Shown piece by piece: positions 34,182 through 41,457 of a stretch of 41,566 nucleotides of DNA (positions are counted from its first letter, which is position 1; every line of letters starts with the position of its first letter). A model generated the notes under the pieces. That model saw nothing but the letters and a program-made list of their open reading frames with translations. It did no database searches and had not been told where the DNA came from. Both the position numbers and the translations under genes were made by a program. The DNA comes from Marinoscillum furvescens DSM 4134 (lineage in GTDB: Bacteria > Bacteroidota > Bacteroidia > Cytophagales > Cyclobacteriaceae): positions 1-41,566 of the forward strand of contig NZ_QREG01000015.1 of assembly GCF_003386095.1 (NCBI RefSeq), given 5' to 3'.

Positions 34182-34889
34182 TTATTTTACAGTGATGCGG
34201 TAGGAGATGGAAGCTTCCGGGTTTTTGGCTTCACGCAAAGTACCTATCAGTTGGAGGCGCTCCCACAGAAGTAGTTTCGTGCCAATATTAATATTACGAG
34301 AGTCGTATTCGGCAATGAGGCTCAACCACGGAGCCTGGCTAAGCGCAAGGTCCACTGCGCCAAACACACCAAGCAATTCATAGTGTTTGGCATTGAAAAA
34401 ATCAGCTCCATAGCCAGCGTGTATACCTGCTTTGATTGGTCCTGCTTCGATGGTCTTGCTAGCAACCGCATAGGAAGCTGCAAAGTGTCTGGCCTTCCCT
34501 CCTTTTACCGAAGAAAAGTCATGGAGCCCTACAGCAATGGCCGGTAGATAGTCATGTTCTTTGATGAGACGCACTCTTGCGCTGGGCATACGGTCAGGGA
34601 AGTTGCTATTCTCTGGTAATATCTTGCGCATTTGCCCGGTGTACCGAAAGGTGAGTTCCGCAAATGGTAAAAAGGTCAAGGATACAAAGCCTGCCAGTGC
34701 ATTGTATTCGTACTTACCATATTCCAGGTACTCATTTTGGAAAAAGCTCCCGCCAACGGCGATGGTTTTGTCATCCAGGAAATAAGCGGAAGGGGTGACA
34801 AGTAGTCCTCCCGGACCGGTCGCGGATTGTCCCAATGCACCAGGGCAAAGCGCTATCAGAAAAACGATCAGAACTGCTAATCTTTGCAT
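34182..34889 (-). CDS. YjbH-like outer-membrane protein
   Basis: 235 aa with a signal peptide (1-20, ending GALGQ). The mature part starts SATGPGGLLVTPSAYFLDD and continues as amphipathic strands (TIAVGGSFF, AELTFRYTGQMR, ALSQAPWLSLIAEYDSRNINIGTKLL) to SYRITVK. This resembles the N-terminal part of the YjbH barrel family linked to exopolysaccharide secretion, but it is only about a third of the length of enterobacterial YjbH. It lies 5 nt after the FlaA1/CapD-like gene and so shares its operon, which supports a role in envelope polysaccharide. Family assignment is moderate. Confidence 0.68.
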   Translation of the reverse strand: MQRLAVLIVFLIALCPGALGQSATGPGGLLVTPSAYFLDDKTIAVGGSFFQNEYLEYGKYEYNALAGFVSLTFLPFAELTFRYTGQMRKILPENSNFPDRMPSARVRLIKEHDYLPAIAVGLHDFSSVKGGKARHFAASYAVASKTIEAGPIKAGIHAGYGADFFNAKHYELLGVFGAVDLALSQAPWLSLIAEYDSRNINIGTKLLLWERLQLIGTLREAKNPEASISYRITVK

Positions 34890-34894
34890 AGCAA

Positions 34895-36820
34895 TTAGCT
34901 GGCTACTGCACGCCGCGCCGTATCCAATGATTCAAATTTCGAGTTGCGACTGATAAACTCTGGCACAATTTCTTTGAGCATGCCCACCATACCAGTAAGG
35001 TCATGGTTTTCCAGGCGCTCATTGAGGCGAGCGATTTGGGCCATCAGTTGGTCTACATTCACATCACGTACTTTGGCTTTCATTATTTTCTCATGATGCG
35101 TAGGGAGCGTGTTTTCTTCGTTGGCCAACAACTCTTCGTAAAGTTTTTCACCTGGTCTCAGTCCTGTCACGGCGATTTTGATATCCTCATTTTCCACCAA
35201 ACCTGATAATTTGATCATTTTACGAGCCAGGTCAATGATTTTGACGGGCTGACCCATGTCGAAGACGAATATTTCGCCACCTGTACCCATAGATCCAGCT
35301 TCAAGCACAAGGCTACAGGCTTCGGCTATGGTCATAAAATAACGGGTGATTTCCTCATGAGTAACCGTAAGTGGACCTCCTTGAGCGATTTGCTTGCGGA
35401 ACAAAGGAATTACCGATCCATTGGAGCCCAGTACATTGCCAAATCGAGTAATGATAAACTGAGTTTTGTTGTGTGGCTCAGCATTCAATGCTTGTGTATA
35501 CATCTCTGCCACACGCTTGGTGGTGCCCATCACGTTGGTCGGGTTGATGGCCTTGTCGGTGGAGACCATCACAAATTTCTCTACATTGTAAAATTGGGCC
35601 AGGTCGGCAATGCATTTCGTGCCCATTACGTTGGTGTCTACGGCTTCAAAAGCATTGAGCTCCATTAGCGGCACGTGCTTGTAAGCGGCGGCATGAAATA
35701 CCACGTCTGGACGGAATGTCGAAAACAATCGTTTCATTCGTCGCAGATTGGTGACATCACCTATTACCGTGGTAAAGCGTGGATCACGTCCTTTAAATTC
35801 TTTTTGTAGCGCAATTTCCAATTCATGGCAGGGGCTTTCGGCCTGGTCCAGGATGATTACATGCTCGGGGTTGTAGTGCAATACCTGGCGAACGATTTCA
35901 CTGCCTATGGACCCTGCACCTCCTGTGACTAGCACTGTTTTGCCAGACAGCTCATTGGATACGTGTTCATTACTTAGAGAAATCTCACCACGCCCTAGTA
36001 GGTCTTCGATGCGTACCGGGCGGATCTGACGTGCTCTGAGTTCACCACCAATCCATTGGCTAAACGGTGGCACTTCTTTTATTTCTACATTTTGCTGTAG
36101 GCAGTGCTCGATTACCTCTTTCTTGTGGGGATGAGGTACGTCATTGTTGGAGATTATAAGCTGGCTGATATTGTATTTCTTGATGAAGTCAGTCTCCAAT
36201 ACCTTGAGGGCATTGAATACAGGCACGCCTTCCAGCCTTTTACCCACCATACTTGAATTGTCATCGATGAAGCCAAACACTTTCGTTTTACCTCCATTTC
36301 CCAGGGTGTTGCGCGTCATGATGCCTGAGTGGCCAGCACCATAGATGAGTACGCGGGTTTTCATCTGAGAGTAGTTGTTGAGAAAGCTGGCGTACGTAGC
36401 CTTGACCACCAAGCGGAATGCTGCCATGAAAAAAGTGGCTAGCAAAAACTGGATGATCATTATGGACTTGGATACCAATAGTGTGCCCGAATAGCCCAAA
36501 ACCTGATGAGCCATATATGAGCAGAATACCATGCAGGCTACAGCTACACTGGAAGCAATAACGATGCGCTGAATGTCTAATAAGGAGGCATGACGCACCA
36601 CGCCGGTATAGGACTTGAAGGCATAAAATGCCAACGCATAAATGCCCATGGTGATAAATGCATGCCATGCAAAGTGATCTTCAATTCGTGACAATTCAAA
36701 GTTGAATCGAAGGGTGGCGGCTAGCAGAAAACTACAAAAGACTACTGTGAGGTCGATAAAAAAGACAACCCAGACAGCCAAATGTTTCATGGAGAGATAG
36801 TTAATCAAATTCTTCTTCAT
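34895..36820 (-). CDS. FlaA1/CapD-like nucleotide-sugar 4,6-dehydratase/epimerase
   Basis: 641 aa polytopic protein of the WbpM/PglF/CapD group. Four membrane helices fill residues 12-140. A CoA-binding-like Rossmann region follows (about 155-260, with YGAGHSG at 160-166). The extended SDR domain (about 290-600) has the NAD motif GGAGSIG at 300-306 and the catalytic-region segment VSTDKAINPTNVMGTTKR. These enzymes make 4-keto-6-deoxy UDP-sugars (for example from UDP-GlcNAc) at the first step of capsule, O-antigen or glycan building. Start ATG at 36820. It leads an operon with the YjbH-like gene. Confidence 0.95.
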   Translation of the reverse strand: MKKNLINYLSMKHLAVWVVFFIDLTVVFCSFLLAATLRFNFELSRIEDHFAWHAFITMGIYALAFYAFKSYTGVVRHASLLDIQRIVIASSVAVACMVFCSYMAHQVLGYSGTLLVSKSIMIIQFLLATFFMAAFRLVVKATYASFLNNYSQMKTRVLIYGAGHSGIMTRNTLGNGGKTKVFGFIDDNSSMVGKRLEGVPVFNALKVLETDFIKKYNISQLIISNNDVPHPHKKEVIEHCLQQNVEIKEVPPFSQWIGGELRARQIRPVRIEDLLGRGEISLSNEHVSNELSGKTVLVTGGAGSIGSEIVRQVLHYNPEHVIILDQAESPCHELEIALQKEFKGRDPRFTTVIGDVTNLRRMKRLFSTFRPDVVFHAAAYKHVPLMELNAFEAVDTNVMGTKCIADLAQFYNVEKFVMVSTDKAINPTNVMGTTKRVAEMYTQALNAEPHNKTQFIITRFGNVLGSNGSVIPLFRKQIAQGGPLTVTHEEITRYFMTIAEACSLVLEAGSMGTGGEIFVFDMGQPVKIIDLARKMIKLSGLVENEDIKIAVTGLRPGEKLYEELLANEENTLPTHHEKIMKAKVRDVNVDQLMAQIARLNERLENHDLTGMVGMLKEIVPEFISRNSKFESLDTARRAVAS

Positions 36821-37370
36821 GGTTAGGTGGCGGTACTCGCAGTTACATTTTATTTCGGTGATATATGAACTGATCTAATGAGGCTGGACGGTAAATATAC
36901 AATTGTGATTGATAAGGTCTAAAGAATAATTAGAATTTTCGATGGATTTGTTGGATTTTAGAAATGTGTGTGATAACGTAATTGAATGGAGAATTGAATA
37001 GGCAATAGGCAAAGAGCAATAGGCAAGACTTAAGACGCGAGACAATAGATCCAATAGGCAATAGGCAAAGAACAATAAGCAAGATTTTAGACACTAGATC
37101 CAATAGGCAGTAAGCAATAGCAGTAGGCAAGATTTTAGATATTAGACTTTACATAATTGGACCAAAGACAATAAGCAAAAGCCAATGGGTAATAAATGGT
37201 CAATCCGAAAACCTGGGGAGTATTGGGAATTCGTTCAATTTGCAAATCAATAAAAACTTGATATGCTGAATCTAACAGTATCATTGTAAATTAATTTTTT
37301 AAACTGGCCTTGAAGGAAATGCGTAAAGAATTCTGATACTGTAGGACGGTTATAAAAACATACTGTTTGA
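36821..37370. repeat. repeat island 3 (clean heptamer register) and plain spacer
   Basis: From 36821 to about 36990 is the AT-rich leader of the FlaA1/CapD-like gene, with no further signals. From about 36995 to 37160 the heptamer quasi-repeat is clearest. From about 37025 on it can be read in steps of seven as AGACTTA, AGACGCG, AGACAAT, AGATCCA, ATAGGCA, ATAGGCA, AAGAACA, ATAAGCA, AGATTTT, AGACACT, AGATCCA, ATAGGCA. From about 37200 to 37370 there is AT-rich sequence with only a 9-bp inverted repeat (ACAGTATCA at 37275-37283, TGATACTGT at 37334-37342). No gene is seen. Confidence 0.75.
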
Positions 37371-37604
37371 AGACCGACAGAGGAGGGCAAGTTTATGTTT
37401 TTCCGGCCTCAATATCAGAATTTAGTCATTTTTTTCACAGCCTTGATTTTTTTGCTTCGTTTTTGGATCAAGCCAAAAATGAAGAGCCCGCCCGGCTAAA
37501 GGGCACAACGAGTAATTCTGACAGAAAAATCGAAGAAAGATGCAATCTCCCTACAGAATTATTGCTTGAGCCACCAAAAAAGGCAACAGTTAGCAAACGA
37601 AGAA
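37371..37604. repeat. 234-bp block (module E), copy 1
   Basis: Recurs at 40423-40656 with three substitutions and no indels. It contains CTTGAT...ATCAAG arms around a T-rich stretch (37442-37473). An open frame through it could encode a short basic peptide. It has no recognisable domain and differs at its ends between the copies, so I treat it as non-coding. It is followed by module F in both places. Confidence 0.9.
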
Positions 37605-37613
37605 GCAGTTATC

Positions 37614-37763
37614 GTGCCTGCTTGCCACGCCGATAGGCGGGCCTGCCGGAGGCATGGTCGAAGGGTAAGACTGCTGGAAGATCCAGTAGGCAGTAGGCAA
37701 AGGGCAGTATGCTCGGCGAAGATAAACCTTGGAGGTTTTCAAAACCTCCAAGGTTTGGTGATG
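37614..37763. repeat. 150-bp block (modules F and C), copy 1
   Basis: Recurs without indels at 38837-38986. It starts with GC-rich sequence (GTGCCTGCTTGCCACGCC) containing AGGCGGGCCTGCC, continues through heptamers and ends in the 33-bp palindrome. GC content is far above the AT-rich neighbours. Confidence 0.88.
37724..37756. repeat. 33-bp odd palindrome (module C)
   Basis: Arms AAACCTTGGAGGTTTT (37724-37739) and AAAACCTCCAAGGTTT (37741-37756) flank a single C. Four more copies occur, at 38947-38979 (degraded), 40376-40408 (centre G), about 40786-40817 and 41407-41439 (centre changed). No T-tract follows, so it is not a classical terminator. Confidence 0.88.
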
Positions 37764-37800
37764 GAGGGATTAACACACCTCTTGCCGGGCGCCCCATGCT

Positions 37801-37854
37801 GGGCGCCTATTGAAGTACGTATAGACACACCCCTTTGTCCCCTCTCAAGAGGGG
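37801..37854 (+). repeat. module D, left direct copy
   Basis: GGGCGCCTATTG leader, ACACACCCCTTTGT and palindrome CCCCTCTCAAGAGGGG (37839-37854). Matches 38501-38556, 40833-40861 and 41455-41485. Confidence 0.88.
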
Positions 37855-38005
37855 AGTTGATTGTGCAAGGTTCGACGATATTGATGGGTTTTGGTATGAA
37901 GAGTGGTGATGAACAATTGGCTATTTCCTCCAGAGCGGATCAATGTCATCTTAATCTAGATTACCTGTAAGCTAGAAGTAAACAAACTAACTATGCACTC
38001 ATGTT

Positions 38006-38036
38006 CCCCTCTTAAGAGGGGCTAGGGGTGTGTTGG
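38006..38036 (-). repeat. module D, inverted copy upstream of the nuclease gene
   Basis: CCCCTCTTAAGAGGGG (38006-38021, a perfect palindrome) followed by CTAGGGGTGTGTTGG. This is the reverse complement of the module D leader ACACACCCCT. It lies 50 nt before the GTG start and, with the copy at 38523-38556, forms terminal inverted repeats around the gene. Confidence 0.85.
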
Positions 38037-38086
38037 CGGTATGAAATAAAACCACTATCTTTCATCAACACTACCCCACTTACCGT

Positions 38087-38470
38087 GTGAGAAGAAAGAT
38101 TATTCCTTACAAACCTCACCTTAAAGAATTGGCCAGGTCGATTCGCAATAACAGCACTAAATCGGAGATCATGCTGTGGAGATACCTGAAGGGGAAGCAG
38201 ATGAAAGGATATGACTTTCATCGACAGAAACCGCTGCTCAATTATATCGCCGATTTTTATTGTGCTGAACTGTCTCTGGTAATAGAACTGGATGGGTACT
38301 CACATACTTTTGAGGAGGTACAAGAAAGGGATCGGATTAAGGAGGAGGAGCTTGCATCAGTTGGGGTAAAGGTTCTTAGGTTTGAGGATAAGGAGGTGTT
38401 TAAGGATATTCGAAATGTCTTGCGGACCATTGAGGGGTATATTGAGGAATATGAACATACACATCATTAG
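38087..38470 (+). CDS. DUF559 PD-(D/E)XK-like endonuclease domain protein
   Basis: 127 aa from a GTG start at 38087, which gives the usual family N-terminus RRKIIPYKPHLKELAR. The single DUF559 domain is related to the Vsr/PD-(D/E)XK nuclease fold. Candidate active-site residues are Glu27 (TKSEIMLW), Gln47 (FHRQKPL), Asp56 (YIADFYC), and Glu67 and Asp69 (LVIELDGYSH). All are kept, so the gene looks intact and active. Helix LASVGVKVLRFED follows as in the family. DUF559 proteins are common in Bacteroidetes and their role is not established. The gene is bounded by inverted palindromes and direct repeats and is the only intact gene within the repeat islands. Confidence 0.88.
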   Translation: MRRKIIPYKPHLKELARSIRNNSTKSEIMLWRYLKGKQMKGYDFHRQKPLLNYIADFYCAELSLVIELDGYSHTFEEVQERDRIKEEELASVGVKVLRFEDKEVFKDIRNVLRTIEGYIEEYEHTHH

Positions 38471-38500
38471 TCGGGCGCACCTGGTCGGGCACCCCTGGCC

Positions 38501-38556
38501 GGGCGCCTATTGCAGGACGTATTAACACACCCCTTTTATTCCCCTCTCAAGAGGGG
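38501..38556 (+). repeat. module D, right direct copy
   Basis: GGGCGCCTATTG leader, AACACACCCCTTTTATT and palindrome CCCCTCTCAAGAGGGG (38541-38556). Just upstream lies GC-rich sequence (CGGGCGCAC, CGGGCACCCC) similar to that before the left copy. Confidence 0.88.
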
Positions 38557-38600
38557 AGTGGGAGCGTAGAAAATAGGTGTTCGCTATAATAGGCAGTAGG

Positions 38601-38734
38601 CAAAGGGTAATAGGCAAGACTTATAGACACTAGACTTTAGACGTTAGACTACCGTGTAAGGGCAATAGGCAAATTTTACGCCCCTGTTGGTCTTGTGACC
38701 AACAGGATGTAATTTCTGGTAGTAACCCAATAGG
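38601..38734. repeat. 134-bp heptamer plus hairpin block, copy 1
   Basis: Recurs at 40957-41090 with a single mismatch and no indels. It contains heptamers, then CCTGTTGGTC-TTGT-GACCAACAGG (38683-38706, perfect 10-bp stem) and the tail ATGTAATTTCTGGTAGT. Confidence 0.92.
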
Positions 38735-38836
38735 CAGTAGGCAAAGAGCAATAGGCAAGACTTGAGACAATAGACAAAAGACATAAGATTCAATAAGCAA
38801 AGAGGATTAGCAAACGGGGAAGCAGTCACCCTGAGC

Positions 38837-38986
38837 GTGCCTGCTTGCCACGCCGATAGGCGGGCCTGCCGTAGGCATGGTCGAAGGGTAAGACTGCTGG
38901 AAGATCCAATAGGCAGAGGTCAAAGAGCAGTATGCTCGGCGAAGATAAACCCTGGAGGTTTTCAAAATCTCAAAGGTTTGGTGATG
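38837..38986. repeat. 150-bp block (modules F and C), copy 2
   Basis: Second copy of 37614-37763 at constant offset 1223. The palindrome in this copy (38947-38979) has lost perfect pairing (CTCAAAGG in the right arm). It lies 26 nt before the stop codon end of the transferase gene. The rest of 38471-39011 is heptamer repeat and holds no gene. Confidence 0.88.
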
Positions 38987-39011
38987 TTGGAACCTTCCTG
39001 TTGCTATGCCT

Positions 39012-39989
39012 TTATTTTGATTCGAAAACTTTAAATCGAACTATTTTGATGTAGGCATAAATCAAACTTACTGCTAAAAACAACCCGATCGCGAAAAGCC
39101 AGGAGTTTTGCTGTGTGGTGATGCTCCATAGGATGATGGCATTGATAGCGAGCTGTAGGAAGGCATAGCCCAGACTTACTACCCGGTGGTCGATGCGTTT
39201 TTCGTTGGCCAGGAGCTGGTAAAGATGCAGCCGGTGTGGCTCAAAGATCTTTTCACGCTTAATCAGCCGCTCGGTGATGGTGCCCACAGCATCTACGGCA
39301 TAGATGAGCAAAAACAACAAGTAGCTGATTTCGCCGGTTACGAGCATAAGCTTGATAACCAAATAGCCAAGCAAAAGGGCCAGGCTAATAGCTCCCACAT
39401 CGCCAGCAAAGCAAATGGCTCGCTTGCGGAAATTGAACCAGGAGAATATGACCAGGGCCAGGAGCATAAACCCTAAAAACTCCATAGGGGCAAAAGTGAC
39501 CACCTGGTGGTTGACCCAGCCCAGCGATAGGAGGGTCACGCCTGCATAACACGATGTAATGCCATTGATGCCGTCCATGAAGTTGAAGGCGTTGATCCAG
39601 CCGATCAGACAGATGCCGCCAATGGCCCACAGCCACCACGGCAGCTCAGCACCCAGCTGGATGCCAGCCAGCACCACAGCACCTAAGTGGACGATCATGC
39701 GCAAGCCGGAAGGTAGGGTATACAGGTCGTCCAGAAAGCTGATGAGGGCCAGGGCCAAAAAGCCTGTAAGCAAATACGGTAGGGTGAGGGAGCCACTTTC
39801 GCCAAAAAAGGAGTATCCGGCCCATAGGATGCCAGCCATGACGAAGACGATGCCTCCACCACGCACGGGTTCATAGTCATGAGAGCTCCGGTGGTTGGGC
39901 TTGTCTACAATCTGGTAGTGCCGTGCCAAACGGATAAACAGGTACAAGCTGGCAAGCAGTAGAAGGGCGGCGATGAGGTAGGTAATCAA
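39012..39989 (-). CDS. WecA/MraY-like undecaprenyl-phosphate glycosyl-1-phosphate transferase
   Basis: Glycosyltransferase family 4 integral membrane enzyme that loads the first sugar-1-phosphate onto undecaprenyl phosphate for envelope polysaccharide. I propose TTG at 39989 as start (325 aa). The frame is open to 40217, but the extra 76 codons only translate repeat DNA and no ATG lies between. About ten membrane helices are predicted. Motifs include the PVRGGG loop (41-46), Asp-Asp 87-88 (FLDDLYTLPSG), the NFMDGING motif (136-143) and FAGDVGAISLALLLGYL. The ACTG or C-terminal cytoplasmic loop HRLHLYQLL is typical of this group. The promoter must lie in, or have been replaced by, the adjacent repeat island. 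Confidence 0.9.
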   Translation of the reverse strand: MITYLIAALLLLASLYLFIRLARHYQIVDKPNHRSSHDYEPVRGGGIVFVMAGILWAGYSFFGESGSLTLPYLLTGFLALALISFLDDLYTLPSGLRMIVHLGAVVLAGIQLGAELPWWLWAIGGICLIGWINAFNFMDGINGITSCYAGVTLLSLGWVNHQVVTFAPMEFLGFMLLALVIFSWFNFRKRAICFAGDVGAISLALLLGYLVIKLMLVTGEISYLLFLLIYAVDAVGTITERLIKREKIFEPHRLHLYQLLANEKRIDHRVVSLGYAFLQLAINAIILWSITTQQNSWLFAIGLFLAVSLIYAYIKIVRFKVFESK

Positions 39990-40422
39990 AGTAAGGTTGT
40001 CTTTTAGTAATGAGGCTGCAAAATAAGTGGGTATTGGATAAAAGACAATTGATTCAATAGGCAATAGGCAAGACTTAAGACGCGAGACAATAGACAAAAG
40101 ATATAAGGTGCAATAGGTAAAGAGGAGTAGGCAAATGAGGAAGCAGTCATCGTGAGCCTGTCGAATGATAAGACTGCTGGAAGGTCCAGTATGAAGTAGG
40201 CAAGAGGCAGTAGGCAAAAGCAGTAGGCAAAATTCAATAGGCAGTAGGCAAGATTTTAGACACTAGACGTTAGACTACCGTAAGGGCAATAGGCAAATTT
40301 TCCGCCCCTGTTGGTCTTGTGACCAACAGGATCGATTTCATGGTAATAGGCAAAGAACAGTAGGCAGGCGAAGATAAACCTTGGAGGTTTTGAAAACCTC
40401 CAAGGTTTGGTGCAGGACGTAT
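39990..40422. repeat. repeat island upstream of the transferase gene
   Basis: No separate gene. Heptamers fill most of the stretch, with a GTGAGCCTGTCGAATG-type block at about 40150-40170. A hairpin CCTGTTGGTC-TTGT-GACCAACAGG lies at 40307-40330 and a 33-bp palindrome with centre G at 40376-40408. It also contains the N-terminal open-frame extension of the transferase (to 40217), which translates as repeat. Confidence 0.8.
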
Positions 40423-40426
40423 AGAC
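40293..40426. repeat. 134-bp hairpin plus palindrome block, copy 1
   Basis: Matches 41324-41457 with a handful of substitutions and no indels. It contains the GTTGGTC hairpin, ATCGATTTCATGGTAATAGG, heptamers, the 33-bp palindrome and GCAGGACGTATAGAC. Confidence 0.88.
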
Positions 40427-40656
40427 CGACAAAGGAGGGCAAGTTTATGTTTTTCCGGCCTCAATATCAGAATTTAGTCATTTTCTTCACAGCCTTGATT
40501 TTTTTGCTTCGTTTTTGGATCAAGCCAAAAATGAAGAGCCCGCCCGGCTAAAGGGCACAACGAGTAATTCTGACAGAAAAATCGAAGAAAGATGCAATCT
40601 CCCTACAGAATTATTGCTTGAGCCACCAAAAAAGGCAATAGTTAGCAAACGAAGAA
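40423..40656. repeat. 234-bp block (module E), copy 2
   Basis: Second copy of 37371-37604 at offset 3052, with three substitutions (near its start, inside the T-run, and near its end). Followed by a GC-rich F-like block (40665-40730) and a palindrome, the same order as at copy 1. Confidence 0.9.
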
Positions 40657-40785
40657 AGAATCAACGTGTCTACCCGCCGAAGGAGGGCTTGCCTCGCCTT
40701 TGGCGGGCCTGCCGTAGGCATGGTCGAATGATAAGACACTTTTGAGAAAATCAACCGGCAAAGAGCAAAAGGCAAAGCGGAGATA

Positions 40786-40861
40786 GACCCTGGAGGTTTT
40801 CAAAACCTCCAAGGTTTGGTGCAGGACGTATAGACACACCCCTAACCCCTCTCAAGAGGGG
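40786..40861. repeat. module C and single module D: empty-site arrangement
   Basis: The palindrome copy (about 40786-40817) is followed by GCAGGACGTATAGACACACC and one CCCCTCTCAAGAGGGG (40846-40861). Directly after it comes GGGAGCGTAGAAAATAGG, the same sequence that follows the right end of the DUF559 cassette at 38561. No nuclease gene is present. Confidence 0.85.
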
Positions 40862-40956
40862 AATGGGAGCGTAGAAAATAGGCGCTCGATATAATATGCA
40901 ATAAGAGCAATAGGCAAGACTTAGGACGCGAGACAATAGATCCAATAGGCAATAGG

Positions 40957-41090
40957 CAAAGGGTAATAGGCAAGACTTATAGACACTAGACTTTAGACGT
41001 TAGACTACCGTGTAAGGGCAATAGGCAAATTTTACGCCCCTGTTGGTCTTGTGACCAACAGGATGTAATTTCTGGTAGTTACCCAATAGG
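40957..41090. repeat. 134-bp heptamer plus hairpin block, copy 2
   Basis: Copy of 38601-38734; one A/T difference at 41080. The hairpin stem lies at 41039-41062. Confidence 0.92.
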
Positions 41091-41323
41091 TAATAGGCAA
41101 TAGGCAGATTAGATTTTAGATAAAAGACATTAGACCAAAGAAAATAGGTAAATGGAGAAGCAGTCATCGTGCCCGCCTGCCGGAGTTTACGCAGGCATGG
41201 TCGGTAGATTTTATCAAGCTGAGCATGTCGAAGTTTAAGACAAAATCTACTAGAATAGATAGCAAGTAAGCAAAATTCAATAGACAGTAGGCAAGACTTT
41301 AGATATTAGACCAAAGACAGTAA
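41091..41323. repeat. heptamer and GC-rich repeat stretch
   Basis: No gene. It contains heptamers (ATAGGCA, AGACATT-like), a GC-rich block GCCCGCCTGCCGGAGTTTAC (41171-41190) and the AAGCTGAGCATGTCGAAG motif (41217-41234) common in F-type blocks. Confidence 0.75.
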
Positions 41324-41457
41324 GCAAATTTTCCGCCCCTGTTGGTCTTGTGATCAACAGGATCGATTTCATGGTAATAGGCAAAGAACAGTAGGCAGGC
41401 GGAGATAAACCCTGGAGGTTTTGTAAACCTCCAAGGTTTGGTGCAGGACGTATAGAC
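41324..41457. repeat. 134-bp hairpin plus palindrome block, copy 2
   Basis: Copy of 40293-40426 at offset 1031. Here the hairpin right arm reads GATCAACAGG (one mismatch in the stem), and the palindrome centre is changed (GGTTTTGTAAACC). Confidence 0.88.

Larger units (their letters stand above)
37801..38556 (+). mobile_element. candidate DUF559 nuclease cassette bounded by palindromes
   Basis: The segment runs from a 54-bp left direct repeat (37801-37854) to a 56-bp right one (38501-38556). Both read GGGCGCCTATTG, then an ACGTAT core, ACACACCCCTT and the palindrome CCCCTCTCAAGAGGGG. Inside lie 151 bp of unique sequence, an inverted copy of the palindrome and its leader (38006-38036), the DUF559 gene and the right repeat. 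A site about 3 kb downstream (40786-40880) has the same flanks with one palindrome and no gene. Boundaries and mobility are inferred. Confidence 0.6.

Noticed and set aside
37367-37636. Open frame through the 234-bp block, with a similar one at 40515-40745
   Set aside because: The two copies have different starts and different C-termini, and no domain is recognised. Repetition explains the likeness better than coding.
37724-37756. 33-bp palindrome as a terminator
   Set aside because: No T-tract follows on either strand and no gene ends beside most copies; it belongs to the repeat modules.
37566-37970. 134-codon open frame across modules F, C and D
   Set aside because: It runs through palindromes. 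In the copy at the window edge the same frame is broken by a stop (TAA at the position equal to 37911-37913).
38087-38470. Vsr mismatch-repair endonuclease
   Set aside because: Sequence fits DUF559 better, and there is no partner DNA cytosine methyltransferase nearby.
31989-41361. Integron attC sites
   Set aside because: The GTTGGTC/GACCAAC arms resemble attC ends, but they do not fit the GTTRRRY/RYYYAAC consensus, there is no integron integrase, and no gene cassettes are arrayed between them.
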